Made by a program: the position numbers and the translations under genes. From Viridothelium virens (Eukaryota; Ascomycota; Dothideomycetes; Trypetheliales; Trypetheliaceae): a stretch of 64,000 bases of DNA. Location of the stretch: positions 186,001-250,000 of the forward strand of contig ML991779.1 of assembly GCA_010094025.1 (NCBI GenBank), written 5' to 3'. The notes below the pieces were generated by a model. It was given only the letters and a program-made list of their open reading frames with translations, was not told the DNA's origin and did not search any database. This document shows positions 45,985 through 56,808 of the stretch, piece by piece; position 1 is the first letter of the stretch, and every line of letters begins with the position of its first letter.

Positions 45985-46447
45985 ATGCCTCGCGAAGTTT
46001 CCGACATCAAGCAGTTCATCGAGATTTGCCGTCGCAAGGACGCATCCTGTGAGTCATCCAACAACATCCTTTCCATCGCATGCCCAGGTCCGAATCCCAC
46101 GAAATTCGCGGACCCTCTTTTACGGCCGAAAAATCATTCGACTCATACTCTACGCCTGTACAACTGGAGAACCGAAAGGATGCACCAGGGCTAACACAAA
46201 TTCTATAGCGGCGCGCATCAAGAAGAACACTGCCTCTCAACAAATCAAGTTCAAGGTCCGGTGCCATCGGTTCTTATACACGCTGGTATTGAAGGATACA
46301 GACAAGGCAGAGAAACTAAAGCAAAGCCTGCCTCCTGGTATGGTACCATTCAGCCGTAGCTCGACGGAGTATAAATTAACATTCTGTAACTTAGGACTCG
46401 CAATTACAGAAGTGGGTAAAAAGAACGTCAAGGGCAAGAAAGCATGA
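45985..46447 (+). CDS. rpl38: 60S ribosomal protein eL38
   Basis: Three exons: 45985-46048, 46209-46337 and 46395-46447; introns 160 and 57 nt; 81 residues. [20 protein letters not shown] then [40 protein letters not shown] and [20 protein letters not shown] are the complete eL38 sequence. It is a small protein of the large ribosomal subunit. The 160-nt first intron is longer than most here; I looked for C/D snoRNA boxes in it and found none. A pyrimidine-rich leader precedes the ATG. Confidence 0.97.
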
Positions 46448-47693
46448 GCTGGCGGACCTCGGCAAACCAATAACCACGGGAATATGGAGTGGTGGCATCA
46501 TTTGTAGGCGTTCTCGAGTATGACTTTCGCACCGGCATCGTCGCTGCAATCGTGCAGATCAATGAAAGACAATTTCTCTGCTAAGCTTGCCATCTTGTTG
46601 ACCTTCTACCATTTTGATCACTCATCATTGTTTCATTTTTGAAATCATATCAGTTTTCCTGTCGAAATGTAGGGCGTGTCCGCAATGGTTTGTCACCTAA
46701 AGCTGAGGGCCCTGCTTTGACGCTATAGTAACCATCGACAACAGCGTACTGAGGCTCAAGATTGCTCTATCATCTAAATGGAAGCTCAATGGATCTATAT
46801 CGAGCTATTCGTACACATCCAGGTTTCGTTCAGCCAATCGGCTAGCAGCTTGACTTCCCAAGTCTGAAGGATTTACCCCCCATTGAGCTACTCAGACATC
46901 TTCTGCCATGAGGAAATGTTGGCATTCATGCTTCACCAAGATAGTGTGACCACTGCATCGATCCGCGGCAACTTGTGCACAGTCACGCCAGGAAGGGTGA
47001 AGCAACATCCTTTCGCTAGCATCGCAGCAAGTTTGATCACTGACATGCTCGGAGAAAGCGTCGATCACGATGCAGAAGTTAGGATGTGTGTGGGTCATAA
47101 CGGGAGCCAACAAAGTTGATAGATGTAGAGAATTTCCTCAGAGGTAGCATGGCCCAGTGAAGTTATTTGGTTAGGTTCAGAGTAACTGGGTAATTCAATG
47201 TATTTCGACAGAAGTGAGTTGGATTCTGATAGTATCAAGGGTGATGGTCGATATCTTTTAACAAATAAATAACACGAGGAAAATGAGGAATGTTGTGGTA
47301 TGGACTAAGCATTGTATTTACCTTGCTTCTCGAATACGTCATGCAGCAATCCCGGCCTCTGGACTGTTCCTGCATGAAACACCGGTATTTTGAAATAAAA
47401 TTAGGTGTCTAGGTAACCTCCAAGTACTAGAGTGCATAGCTAGTCCCCAAGAATGACCTGGACATTTTTGCAACTCCATTGTTCTCTGTCGCTTCTTACG
47501 GCGTGTTCTGGGAATATACCTTACACAAGATGGTCAAGCTCCGGTTCTTGGCGGTGCACCCCTGCACCATAAAAGAAGCCATCTACGTATTCACTCCATT
47601 CAACCACTTCAATGTTTACTACCCCAGAATAAGCTAGCGCTCCTTCGAAGAAATTGTCTTCAAGCCGAAAGACCTCTCCTTTTATCTCATGGC
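46448..47693. other. Intergenic region, 1.2 kb
   Basis: I see no supported gene; opposing ORFs at 46883-47119 are shadows of each other. The stretch around 47390-47430 has AGGTGTCTAGGTAACCT-type short repeats. The last 100 bp are the core promoter of the mannosidase. Confidence 0.4.
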
Positions 47694-49928
47694 ATGAACA
47701 GCCGCGACCCTTTCAATCTGCGCAGTAGCCTTCGCGGCACCTCCCCGAGTTCCCTTTTCCACACCCGAGTTCCAGGTGCCTCTACCTCCATTCCTTCAAG
47801 CGTCCAAGAAGAGAAACGTGAAGCTAGCGATAGCAGGGTTCAAGTTCCGGAAGCGCTGATCCCCGCGGCAGCTTCCAGCGCGAATGCAAGTGGACAAATG
47901 CCCCATGCAATTCCCCGCAATGTTCCCATACAGAGCGACCCTCAGCGGCGATATGAAGAGCGCATGTGGGCGGGTTCAGAGAAGGAACGGGAGCGAAAGA
48001 TGCAAAATGGATATGCCAATGGAGTGGCGGAGAAGATAGGGAGCGTATTTGGAGGGGAGAAAAAGGGACTGCCCATGTACAAGGACAAGCCGTATCACTA
48101 TTCCGCGTCGAAAAGGAGGCGACCTTTAATCGAACAAAAGCGCTTTCTGGCGAGCCTGGTACTACTGTTCATAGGACTTATTTATTGGGCCGGCCTGCTC
48201 TATACGGGATCACTTGGATGGGGCTTTGGCAAAATTTTATGGTGGGAAACTTCACGGCCGCAGGGTATCGACTGGGATACGAGGATGGAACAGGTGAGGG
48301 ACGTATTCAAAATTTCATGGGCTGCATATGAGGACCATGCTTGGGGTTTCGACGAATATCGACCACTCTCCAAGAGAGGAAGGCAGATTATCGAGGGATC
48401 GAATGGCATGGGATGGATCATTGTGGATGCTCTGGATACGTTAATAATAATGAATATGACGGCCGAGCTTTTACATGCGCGGGATTGGATAACAACGACG
48501 CTGAATTTCGATATCAATTCGGATCAAGTTGGAACTTTCGAGGTGACGACTCAAATATTAGGCGGTCTGCTCTCAGCCCACTATCTGTCGACAGATTTCC
48601 CTGATATGGCACCTATATCTGTTATAGAAGGTTCGCCTGGTGAGGACCTGTACCGAGAGAAGGTTGCCGATTTGGCTGATCGGGTTTTGGGTGCTTTTGA
48701 ATCCAAGACTGGCATTCCGTACGCGAACGTCAATCTCCAAACAATGAAAGGTATCGCAGCGCAGAACAATGAGGGTGCAACGTCGAGTGCCTCGGTCGGA
48801 GGTGTTCAGCTAGAGTTGAAATACGTGGCTAAAATGACGGGAGAGAAGCACTATTGGGAGACTGCTGAAAAGGCCATCCAAAAACTTGATGAGATTGGCG
48901 CCAGTGACGGACTTTTACCCTCACTCGTTCAGCCTGACTCTGCCACCTTCCAAGGCCAAGGGGTTCGTCTTGGGAGTGGTGGAGAATACTATTATCGTAA
49001 GGCCAGATATGATAATTCGTGAGGACCTCGCTAATAGCCTGATACAGAGGACCTGATTAAACAATATCTACAAACCTCAAAACAAGAGGAAGTCTACCAT
49101 GACATGTGGAAAGAGGCTTTTACTGGCATGCGTAAGAACCTAATCTCTTATTCAAAGACAGCAAACTTGACCTTCATTGGGGAGAGACCCAATGGGCTAG
49201 ATGGACCACTTCATCCAAAAATGATGCATTCCTCCTGTTCCGTTCCTGGTACATTAGCGCTGGCGCTGACCGGAGGCAAACCCATCTCTGAGCTAAAGAA
49301 GAGCTTTCAATGGCACGAAGAACAAGAAGACCAACTCAGCCTTGCCAAAAGACTCCTTCAGACCTGCTACGGCATGTATAAAGCCACTCCAACAGGCCTG
49401 GCCCCTGAGTCCGCCCGCTTCCACATCCCCGACCCTCCACATATGCTCTCTGATGGCATCATCAACTCCGCCGCCGATTTAAACTCCCCGTCCGACACTG
49501 ACTGGCATCGCGACTACATCATCAAATCCGACGTCCGTGAATCGGCCAACTATCAATCACCTTCTACCATCGCCTCCATCTTCTACCTCTACCGCCTCAC
49601 TGGTGACGTGACTTATCGCCATTGGGGCTGGGATATCTTCGAATCGTTCCTCCAGCACACCGACGCCGGTGCGCGTAATGGCTACACGAGCCTCGACGAT
49701 GTGACGCTGACGCCGCCACCACAACGCGATAACATGTCGCCCGCGTGGATGGCGGAGACCCTGAAGTGGTTTTATCTCTTATTTGGACCAGAGGACGTGC
49801 TTCCCTTAGACCAGGTTGTATTTAGCGGAGCGGCGCACCCATTTCCCAGATTCGAGCTTGGGAAGACGTGGGGGACAGGGTGGAAGAGGAGGGGCAAGGC
49901 CAAGGAAGGCGAGACTGACCAGGTATAG
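47694..49928 (+). CDS. Class I alpha-1,2-mannosidase, GH47, type II membrane protein
   Basis: Two exons, 47694-48996 and 49048-49928, with a 51-nt intron; 727 residues. A cytosolic N-terminus of about 150 residues is followed by one membrane anchor (RFLASLVLLFIGLIYWAGLLY). The luminal GH47 domain begins at VRDVFKISWAAYEDHAWGFD and carries NGMGWIIVDALDTLIIM, TFEVTTQILGGLLSAHYLS, HSSCSVPGTLALAL and RPE-like ESANYQSPSTIASIFYLYR. Acidic residues and two cysteines expected of the family are visible. It trims mannose from N-glycans in the ER or Golgi. Splicing joins GGEYYYQ to DLIKQYLQTSKQEE. ER Mns1 and Golgi-type homologues cannot be told apart here. Confidence 0.92.
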
Positions 49929-51627
49929 GTAGGGACGGTCTCTGTACAGAGTTTCGAAGAGAACCAATCAAGTAATTATTGTAATTCAACTACACAGTAT
50001 TGTGGTTTTGGAAATTATGGGCTGGTTAGTCCCGCGTGTTCTGGTCCGTAGTTTCTCATGAAAATTTCTGATCAAGTATCTCCGCGCCTTACAAATGCCT
50101 CCTTGCCAGTCTTCGGCAATTCTCCGATGTTACTGGCTAATCACGGGTAGGAGATCCCTGTTCTTTGGGCATTCCAGTACTGTTGCATAGAGCGTGCAAG
50201 TTGTTGCTTGCGCTGCCGACAGCCAGGAGACCTAGTGGCGAGCTTGCTCCTTGGTAAGGTTGCAACATGGCTATATTATATGCTCATTGCAAGTCAGTAA
50301 CCTTGTAATGGTGATGTTACTGTTATAGCAGTGGACGCAGTCCCAGCTATTGCTCCGGCATGCGGACTCCGCTCCCGGGCTACTTCAGATCCCACTTCCA
50401 CTATCTTTGAACCCCAGTGTTTCCAGCCTCAAAGCATCATTGTTGCTGAAAATGCGAAGACAGATACAGTGATAGATGATCCGCCTTCTAACGTAAACTG
50501 TTTTTCAAAATTCGACTATTCGACATCTGCGCCGCCACCACTCTACCACCCTTTGGCCCCCTTCCCTTCGCCACCAGTCCATCCCCACAACTCTGATCAT
50601 GCTGAGACTGCGAAGGTGAAGTCACTGAATTGTATTTTATGATCCATGGTAATATCTTCGAAAAATTCGGACCTTCATTTTTTTGGTGCAAAAATCGCTC
50701 TCCCCCATACAAAACCACCCCCTATCCTACTTCCGTCCACTCCAAATCCTCAACAATGATGTTGGCAAGGCTAAAACTACGAAGGTGGACTATCCAAGAG
50801 ATGTGCTTTCGATTGATATTAATTTTATGTAAATATTCGAAAAAAAAGTTTTGTCACGAAATTGCAAAATTTTGAAGTTGCAAAAAGTCGTTCCAAATCT
50901 TCGGGAAACCGCGATTTTGTGTGGTGCTTTCGCTTCAGCCCCACTTTTCTCAGCGAAGTCTTGGTCTTTTTCCAAAATTGGGACAGCGCCAGATTCCAAT
51001 GACCGTGCGCTATCAGGTGCCGTATCGAGCACTCAATTATCGGTTTGTCTGGTTGAGTTATTCGCGACTGAAGATAGGTTTCGCGCTTTTGATGCGAGGA
51101 GCGACTTTGAGGATGCCGTGGTCTGTGCAGGTTGTCAGATTTGAACTAGCGGGCGGAGCGGGGACCCCGGGCGGGGCGGGGCGGACAGGTCACCTCCTTC
51201 TAACCGGTACATTTTACAGAGCCCAGAGATTATTGCAATAGATCTTTCTGACCAGATTGATGTCGATTTCGAACCATTACGAGCCTGCACACTAAACCAT
51301 AAGTGAAGAGGAATTTTCAAGACCAGGTTAAGCACAATCAAGAAGCTCTACGTGAAGTGGATTGCGGCGAGACTTACCATGCCCGGTCTGACTGTTAGGC
51401 TTATGCAAATATCCGGAACGAGCCATTTTATTTAAGAGGAGGCCAGAGTTCTGAGCCTACATGGTCTTTGTCGAAAGTTTTCACGAAGCGCTAACTATAA
51501 CTGACTTACGTTCGCAGGGAGACAATTGGTAAGAGAAATGCATTCAGGGGAATAAGAGCGCAGCGATGGAAAGTATGTATGCAATGAGAATCCATCCGTA
51601 TAGAGACACTAGCATTATTGTAGGTTA
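49929..51627. other. Intergenic region with diverged internal duplication
   Basis: These 1.7 kb between converging genes hold no supported gene. Two stretches near 50580-50670 and 50745-50850 share spaced matches (GCGAAGGTG.. versus ACGAAGGTG.., TATTTTATG..TATCTTCGAAAAA versus TTTTATG..ATATTCGAAAAA), which looks like an old tandem duplication with a period near 180 bp. A GC-rich patch of alternating CGGGGCGGGGCGG lies at 51150-51190. Confidence 0.35.
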
Positions 51628-53555
51628 TCAACGGAGTTTTAGGAGACGAAGGATATCATGTCGGGCGAAGAAAGAACGATTTTTCTTTCCAAAGACGTCT
51701 GAGTGGTAATTGTCAGTCTTGCAAGTTTTTAAGACAATCTCAAGGGTAGAGACTTACACATCAACACACTCAGCATGCAAATACCAACTTGGACACTTGC
51801 AATTGCCACAAACGGCTTTCTCACCCCATTATCCACCAACCAGTTGAACCCAGAAAATGTCAAGCCAAACGAGAAGATATTTTTGAAAATCATCAGACAG
51901 GTGAAAGCTTCGACGGCGATATCCCGATGCGCATCCACCACGTACAAGGCACTCGCCACAGCGCCCAGCACCATGCCCGCAACCTCAAAAGCAAAGAAAA
52001 AATCCGGCCAAAACCATCCATACCTCTCGATATTATTGCTCACGATGCCAAATCCATACAATCCCGTGCACCCAAGCAGCAGTTGCGGCACCACCAACAC
52101 CAACCGAAACTCCGGCTCAAACACACCCTTGTTCCACCTCGTTAGTACTTTCGCACTAGGATCCGCCACCAAGCCCGCAAGAGCGAACCCGACAATGGCG
52201 CCCACGAACGCGCCCGTGTACATGTAGCCAGTCTTGACCTCGTCGAAGAATAACGGAGGGCCCAGCATGATGGCGGCCAACACAATGCCGATCATGACTG
52301 TCCATCCAATTAGGGTACCCTGGATTAGACATGCCCAAAGAATACCAGGGTGAGCGAAGAGTGGCAAGGGGCGGAGGAGAAGGAGGAAGTAATTTTCCGA
52401 GGTTTTGCGGCCATTGAAGGGAAGAAGGGTGCGGTAGTAAGGGATTAGGCGGGATTGCCCACCTCCGTCCACGTTAGTGAGTCCAGTGTTCGTGGGAGGG
52501 GGGGAAGATTCTTTCTCGGGGTAGTAGTTGTTATGATTGGTATTGATGGGCATGTCGTTTGCCGAGTTGGATTGGGGATTGTTTGCGTTGAGCCTCTTGA
52601 GGATGGTGGCCGTATCGATGTTGAGGTATTCTGGGCGAGCATAGGCAGTTTCGGGAACGAATAAGATGACGCAAGGAAGCAGGGCGCCAGAAAAGATGGC
52701 AATGAAGTAGAAAGTCCATGACCAGCCCATGGTATGGGTGATCTTACCCACAATTACCGGGGTGAAGAAGGCACCGCCGAACAGAGCCAAGTTTGAAAGT
52801 GCCATACGTTTGCCCTGAAGGTGGTTCAGATCCCGTCTTGCAACTGCTATAGAGCGTACTCACCCTCTCATGCACATGGTATAAGTCGCCCACGCTTGCA
52901 TTGACTAGGGCTTCGAACGGCGCCAATGCGACACCCTGGAAGATGCGAGCCCATAGCAAACTTTTGTAGTTCGTTCCACTGGCGCCACCCCAGGCACTGC
53001 TGAATATGAGCACACAAGTTCCGAGGAGATATAAATGTCTCTTTCCCCAAACCCTAGCACTGGGTACAAACAAGATACCAGCGACAGCAACGCCAAGCAA
53101 ATGATATCCAGTGAGAAGCGCCATCTGCGTGAATGTGCGTTCAAATATGAGAGACAATGTTAAGGTAGTCGCAGCAAGGAGTGGGCTCAGGGTGGATGCG
53201 ATGACCGACAAGAGGGACAGGACGAAAAGAATGACATCGCGCTTCCATATTGGCCAATTCTATCGGCATAGTTAGCCTTCGGCGTTCGTTTGGATATGCG
53301 ACATTGGTTGAAGCATACCAATGGATCATTTGGATCATCACTAGGCTGGGGAACGAGGATGATGCGTCCAGTTTTGTCTGTTTTAAGGCCAGTAGCTGCG
53401 ACTTGACTCGTATCAAGGTCAACACGACTCTCTTCTAGAGTCGCAGTCCCTGAATTGTATTGTCAGAGAAGCAATAGCAAAGGATACTGGACGCGCAAAG
53501 AGTACGGACCTGGGACATGTTCGAGCTTTCTGTCTTCAAGAATGCCGAGACCCAT
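51628..53555 (-). CDS. MFS transporter, DHA1 (multidrug H+ antiporter) type
   Basis: Five exons on the minus strand: 53510-53555, 53319-53449, 52864-53259, 51758-52814 and 51628-51698; 566 residues. The polar N-terminus (MGLGILEDRKLEHVPGTATL, ending PQPSDDPNDPL) leads into NWPIWKRDVILFVLSLLSVI, the standard start of fungal DHA1 and FLR1/polyamine-like carriers. Twelve membrane helices are expected. ALAPFEALVNASVGDLYHVH and ERGKRMALSNLALFGGAF form the motif between helices 4 and 5. A 75-residue loop rich in N, P and S separates the two halves. The last 24 residues (YVFGKKNRSFFARHDILRLL) come from a separate 71-nt exon. Substrates cannot be inferred. Introns are 49-60 nt. Confidence 0.88.
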
Positions 53556-56500
53556 CTTGATGAGACGAAATGCTTAGGAGCAGGACATGAGAATTCTCAA
53601 AGCCGTAGGGAAGACCAAAAACTTCTCGGTGGATACATCGCGAGATATACTGGGCTAAGGCCGCATTGAACCCGACACAATGGATTCAATGTCTGGATAT
53701 TTTGAGTTACCGGCACCCCCCGTATTCCTGGAGGTGGCGTTAAGGTTGTGGAGTTGACGAACCAGGGGTTTCGGCCCGTCCCAGGTATCCAGGTACTACG
53801 TAGCAGTCGGGTATCAATCATCCTCAGTGAGAAGCTTCGACCTCGGGAAAGCAGGACAGTCTTTTGCTTGTAACTGTCTGACAGCCTACGACAAAACTGT
53901 GCGCCTTCTTCCGTCAAGATCCTTCGAACGGAACGACGGAACGACGGATTTTGTCATGGGTCTTATCGTCAATGGTAGCGCTGCAATGTCTCTGAGTACG
54001 AACTCTTTAAGCGAAAAGGCAACAACCAACCTTCCTTGATACTTGTCGACCCAGAATCTTTCCACCCTTTAGGTCATTTGCAAACTAGGCTGTGAACATT
54101 CATAGCTTCTACCACTCTAACTTGAAACATCTGACAATTGCACCTGTGTCACTATCTACCGTATGTATAATATGTACGACGGCTGGTTTAAGTTTACCAC
54201 ATTCAAATCCGGCACTTGTTGCTGCAGAAGTCTACCACATTACGGCGGTATTAACCTTCTCCATCTGCGTCCCGAGTCTGTCCTTCCTATGCCGCGTTAG
54301 GCTCTCTACTGCAAGGATTTGAGCTGCCAGGAAGAAGACATGGGGCATGTCAACGGAGAATGATGTTCAAGGCCCTCACAAGAGCGCATCGTCACAGTAT
54401 ATGAAGATTGACTAGCGACAGACTCAAACTTTGCGCGACGACAAGTATGATACTTGTGTCGACATTCGACGGGTATAAGTTTTGTCCAGAGTCCCAATCG
54501 CATTAAGACAGATACCAGAGATTCCAGCATCTAAGCTTGGTACGCTGACACGAAGTTTACGCTTCATATGTATAGGCCATGTTCAAGGAGCTCGTCCATT
54601 CCTTGAGATGACAAGAAGAGGCAGCCACGGAGAGACGTAATGTAAAAGGACGAAATGTTACACCTTCAATGCTCTCTCATCGTTGATCTGAAGCAGTGAC
54701 TTCTCTCACACAAGAGAATACGGCAGTGTCACACGTCTCGATATTCTCAAATTCTGAGGGTCCAATGGTTTCTGTCCCAAGCTAATGACTTCGTGCTTCA
54801 ATTTCTCAAGTCCTGTCTCATCCGAAACGTCACTGTGATAGAGCAAACATGCTACGTCGACTAAGTTCCATGAAGTCTCCCAGTTGGAAGATGGTGTAGT
54901 GCTACGAGAAACCTACCGGGAGTTGCTGGGTCAGTCAAAGATTAAGATCAATATCTACGACACCCTAAACAACACAGTCGCGTTTTGACTCCGATAGAAA
55001 CCCTAGTCGTACAGAATGTCGTGAAAGAGAAGGTCCCTCGGTTTTCTCCACTTAGAGCGTTGGCGGCGACATGGGTGGTACGGAGTATTTCATAGAGAGG
55101 AGCGTCTTGAGCCAAAATATGTTATAACCATCTACCAAGATCCGGACACAAGACAATCCGTTACTACCGCATCTTTAGCGTAGACAAGTCTAGCGAAGGC
55201 ATAGATGAAAGCAACGGTAAAGGCCTTTCGGGCATAGAGTATTCCGCCTGTGGAGCACCAGGAGCGCGCAACGTAAGCAGGCGACGCAATACAGTCTGAC
55301 ACCTCATTAGGAAAGCATATCTGGTTATAGGGCCAGTCGCGAAAGGCAGAACCCTGGTATCGGAGTGAGGCATGATGGAGTTCCTCTGTTTGGCCTAGCT
55401 CGCCCTTCCCATTGGGTCACAGTCCTACCGATTGCGGGGAGGTATGCCGTTCCGCTGAGTGTCTCAGGCAGGACGATCTCCAAGACAGGCGCTATTCTGG
55501 ATTACCGTTGGCAAATCTGGCAAGGGACCAGCCCGCAGATGAATAAGCTTTCCCCCTAAGTCATGGATTGCATGTTTGGCCGATGCCAATTTGGGGAAGA
55601 TGGGGACCTTGCGGAAGCAGCTGCGATAACGGTCATCCATAGGTGCCAACAGATACCAGCCAATTTATCAGCATAAGTGTATCCGTTGAGTAATATATAG
55701 TATGTACGCTATTCGAAGATTTAGGGTGAAGTTCTCGGGCGGTGTTGTCTCGTTGATTCGGAATTGTGGCCGAGGGGCCGAACCGGCGAACAGACCTGCG
55801 ATCGCATAGATGAGATTGAGCACGCAAACTCGTTTTGGTATCGACGCAATTTCTGGGGGATGATGTTGCCATCAAGTCTTCTCTAGGTCGTAGAGTGCTA
55901 TGCCCACGAGGGCCGAGCATTCTTTGCTCCCGTATCGGCTGCCCAGGGGGCGCGGGGCCATCTTGTTGGCGCGCCTGTGGCAGTTCGCCGTAGTGACTCG
56001 CGGTCAGGTGCAGTATCAGCGGGCGATAAGCTGGGCCCTGGTAGTCCTCACCCAGTCACCCAGTCACTCCAGTCACGCTAGGCAGCGCAGCATGATCGTG
56101 ACCACTCGTTGCTCACCACCTCACCTACTACGACTCCATCCAGTCCGATTTCTCCCTCCTCAACCTTTCTCCTCCATCTCACCTTATCTCTCCACTCCTA
56201 TCACTCCGCTCCGCTTTGTGTATTCGCCCCTCTTTTCCTTTGACTTCACACCTCGCCAAACTTCTAGCTTGGCCTCTTCTGGAGCTTTGAGAGCTCTCTT
56301 CAACACTCGTTGACTCGAACAGCCTTGCGTCAAAGCCTCACTAGCGCTCAGCATCGACCTCGTAGACCGAATTAGTGACAGCCTACACGCCACTTCTCTT
56401 CTCGACGTGCTGATTCAACAACTTCGCGTCATGTCTCGCTAGCGACCTGTGGACCCTGGCCTATGTCTTGAAGCTTTAGCAATCGCCCGAACCCATCGTT

Positions 56501-56632
56501 TACCTTGCTTCTTCATCAAGTCTCCATGTATAACCACATTACAGCCGTCCTGTATGCTCACCTTTACTGGTAGGGGCACAAAACCTGATTCTCTTATTCA
56601 ATTCCCACAACAGCGCAGGCCTGCGATACACA
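53556..56632. other. Large 3.1-kb intergenic region and Atg1 leader
   Basis: No gene is supported over about 2.7 kb. A minus-strand ORF at 55164-55373 (ending SLDLSTLKMR) and a plus-strand ORF at 55365-55559 have protein-like parts but no motif. TACGGAGTA is at 55079-55087. The last 250 bp include the Atg1 leader with several upstream ATGs (see separate entry), and a GTCACCCAGTCACTCCAGTCAC micro-repeat is at about 56052-56075. Confidence 0.35.
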
Positions 56633-56808
56633 ATGGCGGCCCGGCCACCTCCCCAATCCTCGTCTTCGAGGCGAGGCATATCCTCAAGCTCCGAGACCGA
56701 ACGATCCATGATCATCGGAGAATTTGTACGGGGAGAGCAAATTGGAAAGGGCAGCTTTGCTACAGTTTACTCTGCCCGGCACAAAGTGAGTCACGAGAAG
56801 TCCTCTAG
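56431..56808 (+). promoter_or_regulatory. Upstream ORF cluster in the Atg1 leader
   Basis: Four upstream ATGs precede the Atg1 start at 56633. 56431 encodes Met-Ser-Arg-stop, 56464 encodes Met-Ser-stop and 56526 opens a 15-codon ORF. 56554 opens a frame that reads past the Atg1 ATG in another phase and ends at 56808. If the leader is transcribed unspliced, these would reduce Atg1 initiation. The ATGs are seen directly; the transcript extent is unknown. Confidence 0.4.

Noticed and set aside
46049-46208. Possible snoRNA in the first eL38 intron
   Set aside because: No TGATGA C box or CTGA D box in a usable arrangement.
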